DNA from: Amorphoplanes friuliensis DSM 7358 | GTDB lineage: Bacteria > Actinomycetota > Actinomycetes > Mycobacteriales > Micromonosporaceae | Length of the DNA: 64,000 nt | Direction: 5' to 3' | NCBI RefSeq assembly: GCF_000494755.1 | Contig: NC_022657.1 | Span: 8,710,001-8,774,000, forward strand | Shown here: in pieces, positions 43,757-53,155 of the stretch | How positions within the stretch are numbered: the stretch's first letter is position 1 | Layout: each line of letters starts with the position of its first letter | Made by a program: the position numbers and the translations under genes | The notes under the pieces: model-generated | Told to the model about the DNA's origin: nothing | Database searches by the model: none | The model's input: only the letters and a program-made list of their open reading frames with translations

Positions 43757-43978
43757 TCAGCAGCCGCAGGCGCCGCCGCAACAGCCTCCGCCGCCGGCGG
43801 CTCTGGCTGGGGCGGGGGGCATGGCTCCGCCGCGGCCGGTTACGGCGACTGTGGAGAGGAGCTTGACCGTGTCGGCGTGGCCCTGAGGGCAGGCGGCCGG
43901 GGCGGCGGACTCGGCCATCGGCCGGTTCATCTCGAAGGTGTCACCGCAGGCGCGGCACCGATAGTCATAACGCGGCAT
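43757..43978 (-). CDS. FmdB-family zinc-ribbon protein
   Basis: A 73-residue protein starting MPRYDYRCRACGDTFEM, the classic FmdB N-terminus with CxxC, then CPQGH for the second zinc half. The C-terminus is Ala/Gly-rich and ends in Cys-rich GGGGCCGGACGC, which is unusual and might bind metal. ATG at 43976-43978. Function of the family is unknown; it was first linked to formamidase regulation. It is divergent from the transglycosylase gene by 113 bp. Confidence 0.88.
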   Translation of the reverse strand: MPRYDYRCRACGDTFEMNRPMAESAAPAACPQGHADTVKLLSTVAVTGRGGAMPPAPARAAGGGGCCGGACGC

Positions 43979-44091
43979 CTTCAAAGCGTATGGGCTGGGT
44001 ATGACACTTTGCTGCCCCGCATCCCACCTGGTGGCCTGCACATATCGGACCAGGTCCATGGGGTCGCTACTGGCCGTCGCCCGGTAGTCTC

Positions 44092-46353
44092 GTGCGCGTG
44101 GCTGACGGGCAGGAGACACCCTCGGCGCGGGGCGGGAAGCGACCCCCGGCGCCGCATCTCGGCGGGCCTCTGGGGAGCTCGGGGGCTGCGCCTGAGGATG
44201 TTCCCGAGACGGTCGAGCGCACCTCCGGGCAGCCGTCTTCGGCGAGCGAGGGATCCTCGGCGGCCGGCTCTGGCGTGACTGACGGCCCTACGCCTGGGGA
44301 GACTCGTTCGGGTAAGTCGGGGATCGCGGCAGCGGAAGCGCCCGCACCGGCGCTGGACGCCGGCCCCGAGGCACCCACCGACAAGGGCTCGACGCCGGGC
44401 GGCGAGCCGGTCGATGGTCCCGGCAAGGCCGGCGCTACCTCAGCGCCTGATGAGCCCGCCACTGCAGCAGGGGGCAAGCCGGGCAGGGCCGCCCCCGCAG
44501 CAGCGGAGAGTTCGCTCGGCGACGGCGCCGCAGAAGCAAGCAGTGAGAGTGGCAAGGCCCCAGCCGCGGCAGCGGGCGGTGTGGCCGGTAAGGGTGCCGC
44601 AGAAGCAGGCAGTAAGAGTGGCAAGGCTAGGGCCGCGGCGGCGGGCAGTGTGGTCGGCAAGGGTGCCGCAGAAACAAGCAGTGAGGGTGGCAAGCCCAGC
44701 GCTGCGGCGGCGGGCGGTGTGGTCGGTAAGGCCGGCGCTGGTGCAGCGGGCGCTGCGGCCGGTAAGGGTGCCGCAGAAGCAAGCAGTGAGAGTGGAAAGA
44801 CCACGGCGAGCTTGGCCGGTAAGGCCGGCGCTGGTGCAGCGGCTGAAGAGGCCGGTAAGGCGGCCGCTGCAGGACCTGTCACCGTCGGCAGCGGTGTCGG
44901 CACGAAAGGCTCCGGCAAGGCGGAAAATGCTGCAGAGTCTGCGGGTGTCACCAGCGGAGACAAGTCCGACTTGTCCGCGAGCGGCTCGACCAGGCCCGCC
45001 CTTGATGAGGCCGCCAGCAGCAAGCCCGGCCCTCAGACCGGCGGCTCGCCTGCAGGCGGCTCCTCGACGGGTGACGCGACGTCCGAAGGCAACAAGACCG
45101 GCGATAAGACGGACGCCGGTAAAACCGGTGACAGCAAGGCCACCGAAGCGACCGCAGGCGCAGGTAAGGCAAGTGATCGTGCGGAGCCCGTAGGCGCGGT
45201 TAAACCCGGCGACAGCAAGGCCACCGAAGCGACTGCAGACGCGGGTAAGACAAGTGATGGCGCGGAAGTCGCAGGCGCGGGTAAACCCGGCGACAGCAAG
45301 GCCACCGAAGCGGCCGCGGGTGCGGGCAAAGCCGTTGATGGGGGTAAGGCCGGGAAGACGGTTGTTGCGCCGTCTGCGGCGGCGGTGGCTGCGGCTTCGC
45401 GGGGGCGGGCCACGCGGGTTCTCCGGGCCGCCAACCCCGTGCGGGTCGTGAAAAGCACAGCACGCGGCACCTCGGCCTGGGCCAAGCGGCCGAGTGGGCG
45501 GCTGATTCTGCCCGCTGTCATCGCTGTGGTGCTTCTCGGGGCTGCGGGGACGGCCGGCGCTTATCTCGTACCTCAGGCTTTGCAGTCTGTGCCGTCGCCG
45601 AGCGTGACGCCCGGGTTCGGGGAGGATGCGGGTGGGTCCGGGGGGCCTGTTGTTCCGCCGAGTGCGGGTGGGGTGCCGGGGTTGCCGTTGTCGCCTTCGG
45701 CGCCGGTGGCCGGGGGGACGTTGCCGGCTACGCAGCCGACGATTCCGGGGGCGCCTGCAGTCACCGGGCGGCCGGCGGATGCGCTGAACGGGTGGGCGCA
45801 GCAGGCCGGGATGCGGGCCGGGATTCCGGTGGTGGCGGTGCAGGCTTACGGGTACGCCGAGCTGGTCGTCGCGCGCACCGCCCCCAGTTGTCATCTGACG
45901 TGGACGACCATTGCCGCGATCGCCAAGGTGGAGTCGTCGCACGGGAGTGCAAACGGGGCTGTGCTCAGCGTGGACGGTTCCGTCGCGCCGCCGATCTTCG
46001 GGTTGCCGTTGGACGGGAAGGGTGGGCGGCAGCTGATCCAGGACACGGATCAGGGGACGCTGGACGGGGATGCGCAGTTCGATCGGGCGATGGGTCCGTT
46101 GCAGTTCATCCCGCAGACGTGGACTTCGGTCTCCACGGGGAACAGTGTTGATGCCGACAATAATGGTGTGTCGGATCCGAACGACATCGACGACGCATCG
46201 CTCGCCGCGGCGAAGTATCTGTGTGCCGGTGGGCGGGACCTGTCCAAGCCGGACGCCTGGTGGGACGCCATTTTGTCGTACAACGCGGTGCGGCCGTACG
46301 CGCAGAAGGTGTTCGATGCGGCGAACGAGTACGGGCAGCGGAGCCGGGTCTGA
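44092..46353 (+). CDS. Membrane-anchored lytic transglycosylase with long low-complexity N-terminus
   Basis: A 753-residue type II membrane protein. Residues 1-470 are almost wholly Ala, Gly, Lys, Ser, Glu and Asp with tandem repeats. One membrane helix (LILPAVIAVVLLGAAGTAGA) is at about 471-493. A Pro/Gly linker leads to a periplasmic SLT-type domain: catalytic Glu near residue 614 in IAKVESSHGSANG, then MGPLQFIPQTWTS, DPNDIDDASLAAAKYLC and ILSYNA. It should cleave peptidoglycan glycan strands at the surface. Start is GTG 44092 or GTG 44098. Confidence 0.88.
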   Translation: MRVADGQETPSARGGKRPPAPHLGGPLGSSGAAPEDVPETVERTSGQPSSASEGSSAAGSGVTDGPTPGETRSGKSGIAAAEAPAPALDAGPEAPTDKGSTPGGEPVDGPGKAGATSAPDEPATAAGGKPGRAAPAAAESSLGDGAAEASSESGKAPAAAAGGVAGKGAAEAGSKSGKARAAAAGSVVGKGAAETSSEGGKPSAAAAGGVVGKAGAGAAGAAAGKGAAEASSESGKTTASLAGKAGAGAAAEEAGKAAAAGPVTVGSGVGTKGSGKAENAAESAGVTSGDKSDLSASGSTRPALDEAASSKPGPQTGGSPAGGSSTGDATSEGNKTGDKTDAGKTGDSKATEATAGAGKASDRAEPVGAVKPGDSKATEATADAGKTSDGAEVAGAGKPGDSKATEAAAGAGKAVDGGKAGKTVVAPSAAAVAAASRGRATRVLRAANPVRVVKSTARGTSAWAKRPSGRLILPAVIAVVLLGAAGTAGAYLVPQALQSVPSPSVTPGFGEDAGGSGGPVVPPSAGGVPGLPLSPSAPVAGGTLPATQPTIPGAPAVTGRPADALNGWAQQAGMRAGIPVVAVQAYGYAELVVARTAPSCHLTWTTIAAIAKVESSHGSANGAVLSVDGSVAPPIFGLPLDGKGGRQLIQDTDQGTLDGDAQFDRAMGPLQFIPQTWTSVSTGNSVDADNNGVSDPNDIDDASLAAAKYLCAGGRDLSKPDAWWDAILSYNAVRPYAQKVFDAANEYGQRSRV
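45121..45360 (+). repeat. 81-bp in-frame repeat in the transglycosylase gene
   Basis: Three copies start at 45121, 45202 and 45283, each 81 bp (27 codons), the third partial. Each begins KTGDSKATEA or KPGDSKATEA. A second, looser repeat family of about 23 codons, containing GKGAAEASSESGKA, lies at about 44520-44830. Both lie in the part encoding the cytoplasmic low-complexity region. Confidence 0.9.
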
Positions 46354-46434
46354 TTGACAACCCACAGTGATGGGTCGCGTACATTTGACCGTTCAGCACT
46401 TCCCTGAAGGTCCGGATACCGGCAAGCTGTACGG

Positions 46435-47457
46435 GTGAGGGTGCGTGAGTGGGATCCCCGGACCGCGTCGGCGGGGGAGATCCGATCGCTCGTGGAGACG
46501 TTGAACGCGGTGCTGGCCGCCGACCTCCCCGACGATCCACCGTGGCAGGACGTCCAGGTGGTCGACTATCTGGCCGAGACCATGCCGGGTGAGCGCCGCA
46601 TCAGCTGGGTGGCCGAGGACGACCGCCTCGCCGAGGGTGAGAGCGCCATCTTCGGGCATGTCAGCATCCTGCTGCTCGGTGACATCGGTGTGCTCGAGGT
46701 GCTCGTCCACCCCGACCTGCGGCGTCGTGGCCTGGGCCGGGAGCTGGTGGCGGTCGCCGCCCGCCGGGCGTACCTCGAGGGTTTCTCGTCGATCGGGGTC
46801 GAGGCGATCGGTGACACCCCGGCCATCGCGTTCTACCAGTCGCTGGGCTTCGAGCAGGAGTACGTCGAGACACGCAGCGTGCTGACCCTGTCCAGCGTGG
46901 ACTGGAGCGCTCTCGGGGCCATGGCCGGTGGCATCAGCTCCGGCTACCGCGTCGAATACCACCCGGGTGGCCCGCCCGCGGAGCTGCTGGAGGCGTACGC
47001 GCAGGCCAAGCTCGAAGGGCAGGACGGTGACGACAGCGAGCTCGATCTGCGGCCCAGCTCGTCCGACCCGCAACGTCTCCGGGACAGCCTCGACACGCTG
47101 CACCGGCGTGGCCTGAAGCCGTACATCGTGCTGGCCACGCACGAGGCGTCCGGGGCGGTGGCCGGGCTGACCGAGGTGGTGGTGCCCGCGCAGCACCCGG
47201 AGCGCGCCGACCAGTACGACACGATCGTCGTGCGGGAGCACCGTGGTTACGGCATCGACCGGGCGATCAAGGCGCGGATGCTCTTCGAGCTGCGGAACGC
47301 CGAGCCGGGGCTGCGCGAGGTGCAGACCTGGAACGCCCAGCACAACGAGTCCATGCTGAAGGTCAACGCCGAGCTGGGCTTCCAGTCAGACCGCGACTGG
47401 TTCGAGTACGGTGCGGACGTCGCCCAGCTCGTGCAGCGGCTGGAGCCGCATCAGTAA
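46435..47457 (+). CDS. Tandem GNAT N-acetyltransferase-like protein
   Basis: A 340-residue protein with two GNAT domains, similar in plan to mycothiol synthase. The first has LEVLVHPDLRRRGLGRELVA, the acetyl-CoA motif, and AIAFYQSLGFEQEYVE. The second has the weaker VREHRGYGIDRAIKARML and NAELGFQSDRDWFEYG. The substrate is unknown; mycothiol synthase itself is possible but not shown. GTG start at 46435. It overlaps the convergent hemB gene by 7 bp. Confidence 0.85.
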   Translation: MRVREWDPRTASAGEIRSLVETLNAVLAADLPDDPPWQDVQVVDYLAETMPGERRISWVAEDDRLAEGESAIFGHVSILLLGDIGVLEVLVHPDLRRRGLGRELVAVAARRAYLEGFSSIGVEAIGDTPAIAFYQSLGFEQEYVETRSVLTLSSVDWSALGAMAGGISSGYRVEYHPGGPPAELLEAYAQAKLEGQDGDDSELDLRPSSSDPQRLRDSLDTLHRRGLKPYIVLATHEASGAVAGLTEVVVPAQHPERADQYDTIVVREHRGYGIDRAIKARMLFELRNAEPGLREVQTWNAQHNESMLKVNAELGFQSDRDWFEYGADVAQLVQRLEPHQ

Positions 47458-48446
47458 CGTTCGCGGAGCAGCTGGGCGGCCTCGGTCGCCCAGTAGGTGA
47501 GGATGATCTGCGCGCCGGCCCGCTTGATGGAGGTCAGGGTTTCCAGCATCACGCCCTGGCGGTCCACCCAGCCGTTGGCGGCAGCGGCCTCGACCATCGC
47601 GTATTCGCCGGACACCTGGTAGGCCGCGACCGGGATGTCGACGCGCTCACGGACAGCGGCGATCACGTCGAGGTACGGCAGGGCGGGCTTGACCATGACC
47701 ATGTCGGCGCCCTCGGCGACGTCCAGCTCGACCTCACGCAGCGCCTCGCGGACGTTCCCGGGGCTCTGCTGGTAGGTGCGGCGGTCGCCCTGCAGGGTCG
47801 ATTCCACGGCCTCACGGAACGGCCCGTAGAAAGCGCCCGCATATTTCGCGGAGTAGGCCAGCACGGAGACGTCCTGGTGGCCGGCCTGGTCGAGGGCTTT
47901 GCGGATCACGCCGATCTGGCCGTCCATCATCCCGGACGGGCCGACGACGTGGGCGCCGGCTTCGGCCTGTGCGACACCCATCCGGCCGTAGAGCTCCAGG
48001 GTGGCGTCGTTGTCGACCGTGCCGTCGGGGGCGAGGACACCGCAGTGGCCGTGCGAGGTGAACTCGTCCAGGCACAGGTCACCCATGACGACGGTCGAGT
48101 CGCCGACCTCGGAGATGAGGTCGCGGAGTCCGACGTTCAGGATGCCGTCGGGGTTGATGCCGCCGGAGCCGGTCTCGTCCTTGTTGGCGTTGTCCGGCAC
48201 GCCGAAGAGCATGAGACCGCCGACGCCGGCCCGGACCGCCTCGTGGGCGGCCTTGCGCAGCGACTCGCGGGAGTGCTGCATGACACCCGGCAGCGAGCTG
48301 ATCGCCCGCGGCTCGGTCAGGCCTTCCTTGAGGAACAGCGGCAGCACCAGCTCGGCCGGCGCCACCCGGGTCTCCTCGACCAGCCGGCGCATGGCGGCGG
48401 TGCGGCGCAGGCGCCGCGGACGGACGTCGGGAAAAGACATGCCCAC
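47451..48446 (-). CDS. hemB: Porphobilinogen synthase (5-aminolevulinate dehydratase)
   Basis: A 331-residue protein that condenses two 5-aminolevulinate molecules to porphobilinogen. Schiff-base Lys residues are in YSAKYAGAFYGPFR and MVKPALPYLDVI. The metal-site stretch CLDEFTSHGHCGVL keeps two of the three Cys of Zn-type enzymes with Asp at the middle position, suggesting mixed metal use. ATG at 48446 has GAGGGAG upstream. The gene is 51 bp after cobA/hemD in the same haem operon. Confidence 0.96.
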   Translation of the reverse strand: MGMSFPDVRPRRLRRTAAMRRLVEETRVAPAELVLPLFLKEGLTEPRAISSLPGVMQHSRESLRKAAHEAVRAGVGGLMLFGVPDNANKDETGSGGINPDGILNVGLRDLISEVGDSTVVMGDLCLDEFTSHGHCGVLAPDGTVDNDATLELYGRMGVAQAEAGAHVVGPSGMMDGQIGVIRKALDQAGHQDVSVLAYSAKYAGAFYGPFREAVESTLQGDRRTYQQSPGNVREALREVELDVAEGADMVMVKPALPYLDVIAAVRERVDIPVAAYQVSGEYAMVEAAAANGWVDRQGVMLETLTSIKRAGAQIILTYWATEAAQLLRERY

Positions 48447-48497
48447 TCCCTCAGCCGGGCGAACCGGCCCGCCCTGAGGCGAGCCGGTCCGTGGATG

Positions 48498-50084
48498 TCA
48501 GCGGAAACGCAGGGCCGTCGGCCCCTGGACCTTGGAACCACGACGCTGCTTGGCCGGCATCGCGGCCAGCTTCTCGCGCAGTTCCACAGCGTACGACGCC
48601 AGAGCCTCGACGAGGTCAGGGACGGACGCGTGCTGGGGCTGGACGTCGACCCGCAGGCCGAACTCCGTCGCCGTCTCGGCGGTCTTCGGACCGATCACCG
48701 CGACGACCGTGCGGGCGTGCGGCTTGCCGGCGATGCCCACGAGGTTCCGGACAGTCGACGACGAGGTGAAGAGCACCGCGTCGAAACCACCGGACTTGAT
48801 CGCGTCGCGGATGTCGGCCGGCGGCGGCGCCGCGCGGACCGTGCGGTACGCCGTGACGTCGTCCACCTCCCAGCCACGCTCGATCAGGCCGGCGGCCAGC
48901 GTCTCGGTGGCGATGTCGGCGCGGGGCAGGAGCACCCGGCCGACCGGGTCGAGGATCTCGTCGTGCGGCGAGAACTCGGCCAGCAGACCCTCGCTGGACT
49001 GGTCGCCGGCGGGGATCAGCTCGGGCTGGATGCCGAACGCGCGGACGGCGTCGGCCGTTGCCTCACCGATGCAGGCGATCTTGACGCCGCCGAAGTGGCG
49101 GGCGTCGAGGCCGTGCTCGGCGAACTTCTCCCAGACCGCGCGGACGGCGTTGACCGAGGTGAAGACGACCCAGGCGTACCGGCCGTCGACCAGGCCCTTG
49201 ACGGCGCGTTCCATCTGCGCCGGGGTGCGCGGCGGCTCGACGGCGATCGTCGGCACCTCGCACGGGATGGCGCCGTACGCCCGCAGCCGGGCACTCATCG
49301 CCCCCGCCTGCTCCTTGGTGCGCGGGACGAGGACCTTCCAGCCGTACAGCGGGCGATTTTCCCACCAGCTCAGCTTGTCGCGCTGGGCGACCTCGGAGCC
49401 GACGGTCAGCACCACCCGGCCGGTGAAGCCGAGCGCGGCGGCGACGAAGCTGTCCACCGACGACGTGGTCGTGTACTGCGTCTCGCCGGTGCCGTCGCCG
49501 GTCACGCCGACGGGCGTACCGGGCTCGACACCCGCGGCGAGCAGGCCGTCGCGGACGGCGGCCAGATCACCGGCGTCCACGGCGACCGCGAACGAGCCCT
49601 TGACCGCGGCCGCGGCGAGCGCGTCGAAGTCCAGTGCAGTGACGTCGTCGATGTCGGCGGCGGTGCGGACACCCGGCAGCGGCACACCGGCGTACGTGGC
49701 GACACCTTCGGCCTGGCCGAGGCCGGGCACGACCTCGAAGTGCACGGCGGTCCGGGCGACGGCCTGGACCTCCTTGACGACGGCCTCGTGACCGAACGGG
49801 TCACCGGCGACCAGGTGCACGGCCGCGAGGCCGGACTTGGCCGCCGACAGCAGCACCTTGGCGACGTCGCCGGGCGCACCCTCGGCCGGGCTGAACTGGG
49901 TGTCGTCCTTCGCCTCCGCCCGGATGGCCGCGAGCAGCGATTCGGGCACGCCGCGGTCGTAGATGACCTGGTCGGCCTCGGCGAGAGTGTCGTGTGCCCG
50001 GCGGGTCAGCAGACCCGGATCGCCGGGTCCGGCACCGACGAACGCGATGCGCCCTGCGGACTTACGGGCGGTGCGGGTGGTCAT
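48498..50084 (-). CDS. hemD: Fused uroporphyrinogen-III methyltransferase-like / uroporphyrinogen-III synthase
   Basis: A 528-residue fusion. The N-terminal half is CobA/SUMT-like (VGAGPGDPGLLTRRAHDTL, VATYAGVPLPGVR), but the usual GGDPFVFGRG is degenerate (VAGDPFGHEAV). The C-terminal half (about 265-528) is HemD, with VLVPRTKEQAGAMSARLRAY, AWVVFTSVNAVRAVW and DAVLFTSSSTVRNLV, closing the linear tetrapyrrole to uroporphyrinogen III. Start at 50084 overlaps hemC by ATGA. Such fusions are usual in actinobacteria; methyltransferase activity is uncertain. Confidence 0.92.
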   Translation of the reverse strand: MTTRTARKSAGRIAFVGAGPGDPGLLTRRAHDTLAEADQVIYDRGVPESLLAAIRAEAKDDTQFSPAEGAPGDVAKVLLSAAKSGLAAVHLVAGDPFGHEAVVKEVQAVARTAVHFEVVPGLGQAEGVATYAGVPLPGVRTAADIDDVTALDFDALAAAAVKGSFAVAVDAGDLAAVRDGLLAAGVEPGTPVGVTGDGTGETQYTTTSSVDSFVAAALGFTGRVVLTVGSEVAQRDKLSWWENRPLYGWKVLVPRTKEQAGAMSARLRAYGAIPCEVPTIAVEPPRTPAQMERAVKGLVDGRYAWVVFTSVNAVRAVWEKFAEHGLDARHFGGVKIACIGEATADAVRAFGIQPELIPAGDQSSEGLLAEFSPHDEILDPVGRVLLPRADIATETLAAGLIERGWEVDDVTAYRTVRAAPPPADIRDAIKSGGFDAVLFTSSSTVRNLVGIAGKPHARTVVAVIGPKTAETATEFGLRVDVQPQHASVPDLVEALASYAVELREKLAAMPAKQRRGSKVQGPTALRFR

Positions 50085-51010
50085 TCTGTGCTCCCCATCA
50101 GGGTGTCGGCGCCGGCATCGAGGAGATCGGCGGCGAGTGCCTTGCCGATCTCCGCCGCGTCGGCGGGCGTTCCGGTGCGCGACAGCCGGACAGCTCGGGC
50201 CCCGTCCGGGCTGATCACCGCACCGCGCAGGTAGATCTCGTCGCCTTGCTCGCCTTCGGCGAGCTCGGCGTGTGCCGCGACCGGTGCTGAGCAGCCGGCC
50301 TCGAGCGTGGCGAGCATCGCCCGTTCCGCCGTGACGGCGGCGCGGGACGGTGCATGGTCGAGTGCAGCCAGCAGCTCGACCAGGTCTGCGTCGTCGGATC
50401 GGCACTCGACGGCCAGCGCACCCTGTGCGGGGGCGGGCAGCATGAGCATCGGGTCCAACGTTTCCGTGATCTCGGCCGCGCGGCCGATACGCACCACGCC
50501 GGCTCGCGCAAGGACAACAGCGTCGAGGTCGGCCCCGGGACCGAGCACTCGGGCGATGCGGCTGTCGATGTTGCCGCGAATCGGCGTGACCTGCAACTGT
50601 AGGCCCAAAGCGTGCAGTTGCGCGATTCGGCGCACCGCGCCCGTGCCGATCACGGCACCCGGCGGCAGGTCCGTCAGGATCAGCCCGTCGCGGGCGACGA
50701 GCGCGTCCCGCGGGTCCTCCCGCTGCGGCACGGCGGCGATGTGCAGGCTCGGGTGCTGCGCGGTCGGCAGGTCCTTGTACGAGTGGACCGCGAAGTCGAT
50801 CTCGTTGGCGATCAGCGCGTCACGCAGCGCGGAGACAAAAACTCCGACACCGAGCTGGGCGACGGGCGCGGCGGAACGGTCACCGGCGGTGACGATCCGC
50901 ACCAGCTCGACCGGGCGGCCGGTGGCGGCGGTCAGTGAGTCGGCGACCAGCTGCGACTGGGCGAGTGCCAGTGCGCTGCCGCGGGTGCCGAGACGTAGCG
51001 GTGTGGTCAC
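50081..51010 (-). CDS. hemC: Hydroxymethylbilane synthase
   Basis: A 309-residue porphobilinogen deaminase. It starts MTTPLRLGTRGSALALAQSQ and has DFAVHSYKDLPT and RGNIDSRIARV for substrate binding. The cofactor-bearing Cys is in LEAGCSAPVAAHAEL, where the dipyrromethane primer is attached. It polymerises four porphobilinogens. Translation is coupled on both sides by 4-bp overlaps with hemA and hemD. Confidence 0.97.
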   Translation of the reverse strand: MTTPLRLGTRGSALALAQSQLVADSLTAATGRPVELVRIVTAGDRSAAPVAQLGVGVFVSALRDALIANEIDFAVHSYKDLPTAQHPSLHIAAVPQREDPRDALVARDGLILTDLPPGAVIGTGAVRRIAQLHALGLQLQVTPIRGNIDSRIARVLGPGADLDAVVLARAGVVRIGRAAEITETLDPMLMLPAPAQGALAVECRSDDADLVELLAALDHAPSRAAVTAERAMLATLEAGCSAPVAAHAELAEGEQGDEIYLRGAVISPDGARAVRLSRTGTPADAAEIGKALAADLLDAGADTLMGSTE

Positions 51011-52302
51011 GCTTGTCCTCCGATCTCGGGTACGGCGTCGGCCTGGGTGGCGTGCGGAACGTCCAGGTCGAACAGTTCACGGAGCAGCGCCGCGTACTGG
51101 TCACCGCCGGGCTCGGCCGCGAGCTGCCGGACCCGCACGGTCGGCGAGTGCAGCAGCTGCTGGACGACCCGGTGCAGGGTACGGGAAACGTCGGCCCGCT
51201 GCTCCTCGGTGAATTCGGGGCGGCGGCTGGAGAGCTTGCGCAGCTCCGCGCTGACGACGTCGTCGGCACGGGTCCGCAGGGCGGCGACGGTCGGGGCGAT
51301 CTCGGCGCCGCGCAGCCAGGCCAGGAAGTGCTCGACCTCGGCGGCGACGATCTGCTCGACCGCGGCGGTCTCGGCGGCGGCCGGCAACGTGCGGCGGCTC
51401 GCGGCCAGGCCGTCGATGTCGACCACGGTGACGTTGGGCAGGTCGGCCACCTCGGGTGCGACGTCCCGGGGCACGGCCAGGTCGAGGACGACCAGCGGTT
51501 TGTCGCGTCCGGCCAGCAGCTCGCCGGTCAGGACGGGCTCGGTGGATGCGGTGGCGCAGACGACCACGTCGGCGGCGGCCAGCGCGGCCTCGAGCTCGGC
51601 GAACGGCACGGCGGTGGCGCCGTACGCCTCGGCCAGCCGCTCGGCCCGGGAGGCGCCGCGGTTGGTGATCTGCAGCGGGCCGACGCCGGAGCGGGTGAGG
51701 GTGGCGACGGAGAGTGCACCCATCGCTCCCGCACCGACGACCAGGCCGGTGCGGCCGGCGAGGTCACCGTCGAAGGTCGCGGCGGCCACCTCGAGGGCGG
51801 CGGTCACGACACTCTGGCCGGCGCGGTCGATGCCGGTCTCGGCGTGGGCACGCTTGCCGACGCGCAGCGCCTGCTGCATCAGCTCGTGGAGCATCCGGCC
51901 GGCGGAGTCGGCCTCGGTCGCGGCGTGGTACGCGTCCCGCAGCTGCCCGAGGATCTGCGCCTCGCCGACCACCATCGACTCGAGCCCGGCGGACACCCGG
52001 AACGAGTGGCGCACGGCCGCCTCGTCGTAGTGCACGTAGAGGTGGGCGGCGAGGTCGTTGGCACCGATGCCGGAGTGCTCGGCGAGCACGTTGCAGACGT
52101 CGCCGAGACCACCGTGGAACCCGGTGACCGCCGCGTAGACCTCGACCCGGTTGCAGGTGGAGACGACCACGGCCTCACCGATGTACGGCTGGGCGACGAG
52201 TTTCTGCAGCACGGCCGGGATGTCGGAGCCGGCGATCGTGAGGCGTTCCAGGATGTCGACCCCGGCGGTCCGGTAGGACGCACCGACGCTGAGGAGATTC
52301 AT
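51007..52302 (-). CDS. hemA: Glutamyl-tRNA reductase
   Basis: A 431-residue enzyme of the C5 route to 5-aminolevulinate. Marks are the N-terminal LLSVGASYRTAGVDILERL, the catalytic-Cys segment VVVSTCNRVEVYAAV, VGEAQILGQLRDAY and NADP-binding GLVVGAGAMGALSVATL. It reduces glutamyl-tRNA(Glu) to glutamate-1-semialdehyde and is the committed, regulated step. It overlaps rex and hemC by 4 bp each, so Rex control of the operon would set haem supply. Confidence 0.97.
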   Translation of the reverse strand: MNLLSVGASYRTAGVDILERLTIAGSDIPAVLQKLVAQPYIGEAVVVSTCNRVEVYAAVTGFHGGLGDVCNVLAEHSGIGANDLAAHLYVHYDEAAVRHSFRVSAGLESMVVGEAQILGQLRDAYHAATEADSAGRMLHELMQQALRVGKRAHAETGIDRAGQSVVTAALEVAAATFDGDLAGRTGLVVGAGAMGALSVATLTRSGVGPLQITNRGASRAERLAEAYGATAVPFAELEAALAAADVVVCATASTEPVLTGELLAGRDKPLVVLDLAVPRDVAPEVADLPNVTVVDIDGLAASRRTLPAAAETAAVEQIVAAEVEHFLAWLRGAEIAPTVAALRTRADDVVSAELRKLSSRRPEFTEEQRADVSRTLHRVVQQLLHSPTVRVRQLAAEPGGDQYAALLRELFDLDVPHATQADAVPEIGGQA

Positions 52303-53039
52303 GAGCCGACTGCCTCCTGGTTGCCCGCCGGTGCGGAGCGTCCGCCGGGGATCGCCGTCAGCGACGCCTTGCGGTGCTCGTGGAACGACAGGATCTGCAA
52401 CTCGATGGCCAGATCGACCTTGCGCACGTCGACGCCCGCGGGCACGGACAGCACGCAGGGTGCGAAGTTGAGGATGCTGGTGACCCCCGCAGCCACCAGA
52501 TCGTCGGCGACGGCCTGGGCGGCGCCCGCGGGGGTGGCGATCACGCCGATGGTGATGCCCTCCTCGACGACGGCCTGGCCCAGCTCGTCGATGTGCCGCA
52601 CGGTGAGACCGTTGAGCGGCTTGCCGACCTGGTCGGCGTCCGCGTCGAACAGAGCCACTATGCGGAAGCCACGGCTCGCGAAGCCGTCGTAACCGGCCAG
52701 GGCGTGACCGAGGTTACCGACGCCGACGAGCGCGACGGCCCGGCGCTGGTCGAGCCCGAGGATGTACTCGATCTGGTCGATCAGCAGCGCGACGTCGTAC
52801 CCGACGCCACGGGTGCCGTACGACCCGAGGTGGGAGAGGTCCTTGCGCAGTTTGGCCGAGTTGACCCCGGCGGCGGCGGCGAGGCCCTCGCTGGACACAG
52901 TTTCGGAACCTGCCTCCGCGAGGTTGTGCAGGGCGCGCAGATATTCGGGTAGCCGCGCGATTGTCGCCTCGGGAAGATCCGGGAAGGCGGGAACTGCACC
53001 GGCATTACGCGGTGTGTTTCCGTGACGCTGCTGACTCAT
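52299..53039 (-). CDS. rex: Redox-sensing repressor Rex
   Basis: A 246-residue protein. The winged helix (about 15-85) has IARLPEYLRALHNL, SSEGLAAAAGVNSAKLRKDL and SHLGSYGTRGVGYDV. The Rossmann domain has VALVGVGNLGHALAGYDGF for NAD(H) and a C-terminal swapped helix. Rex leaves its operator when NADH/NAD+ rises. ATG at 53039. It heads the rex-hemA-hemC-hemD-hemB run, as in Streptomyces, and a matching operator lies at 53156-53173. Confidence 0.96.
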   Translation of the reverse strand: MSQQRHGNTPRNAGAVPAFPDLPEATIARLPEYLRALHNLAEAGSETVSSEGLAAAAGVNSAKLRKDLSHLGSYGTRGVGYDVALLIDQIEYILGLDQRRAVALVGVGNLGHALAGYDGFASRGFRIVALFDADADQVGKPLNGLTVRHIDELGQAVVEEGITIGVIATPAGAAQAVADDLVAAGVTSILNFAPCVLSVPAGVDVRKVDLAIELQILSFHEHRKASLTAIPGGRSAPAGNQEAVGS

Positions 53040-53155
53040 CTGACTCCGTGCCGACGAGGCGAACCTACGGGGAGCCCTGCTGCAGGTCCTGGACCGATGG
53101 CGCCTGCGTGGACCGGCTGTGATAGCGGGGCTCGTCGGAGTCACAGAGTAGGCGC

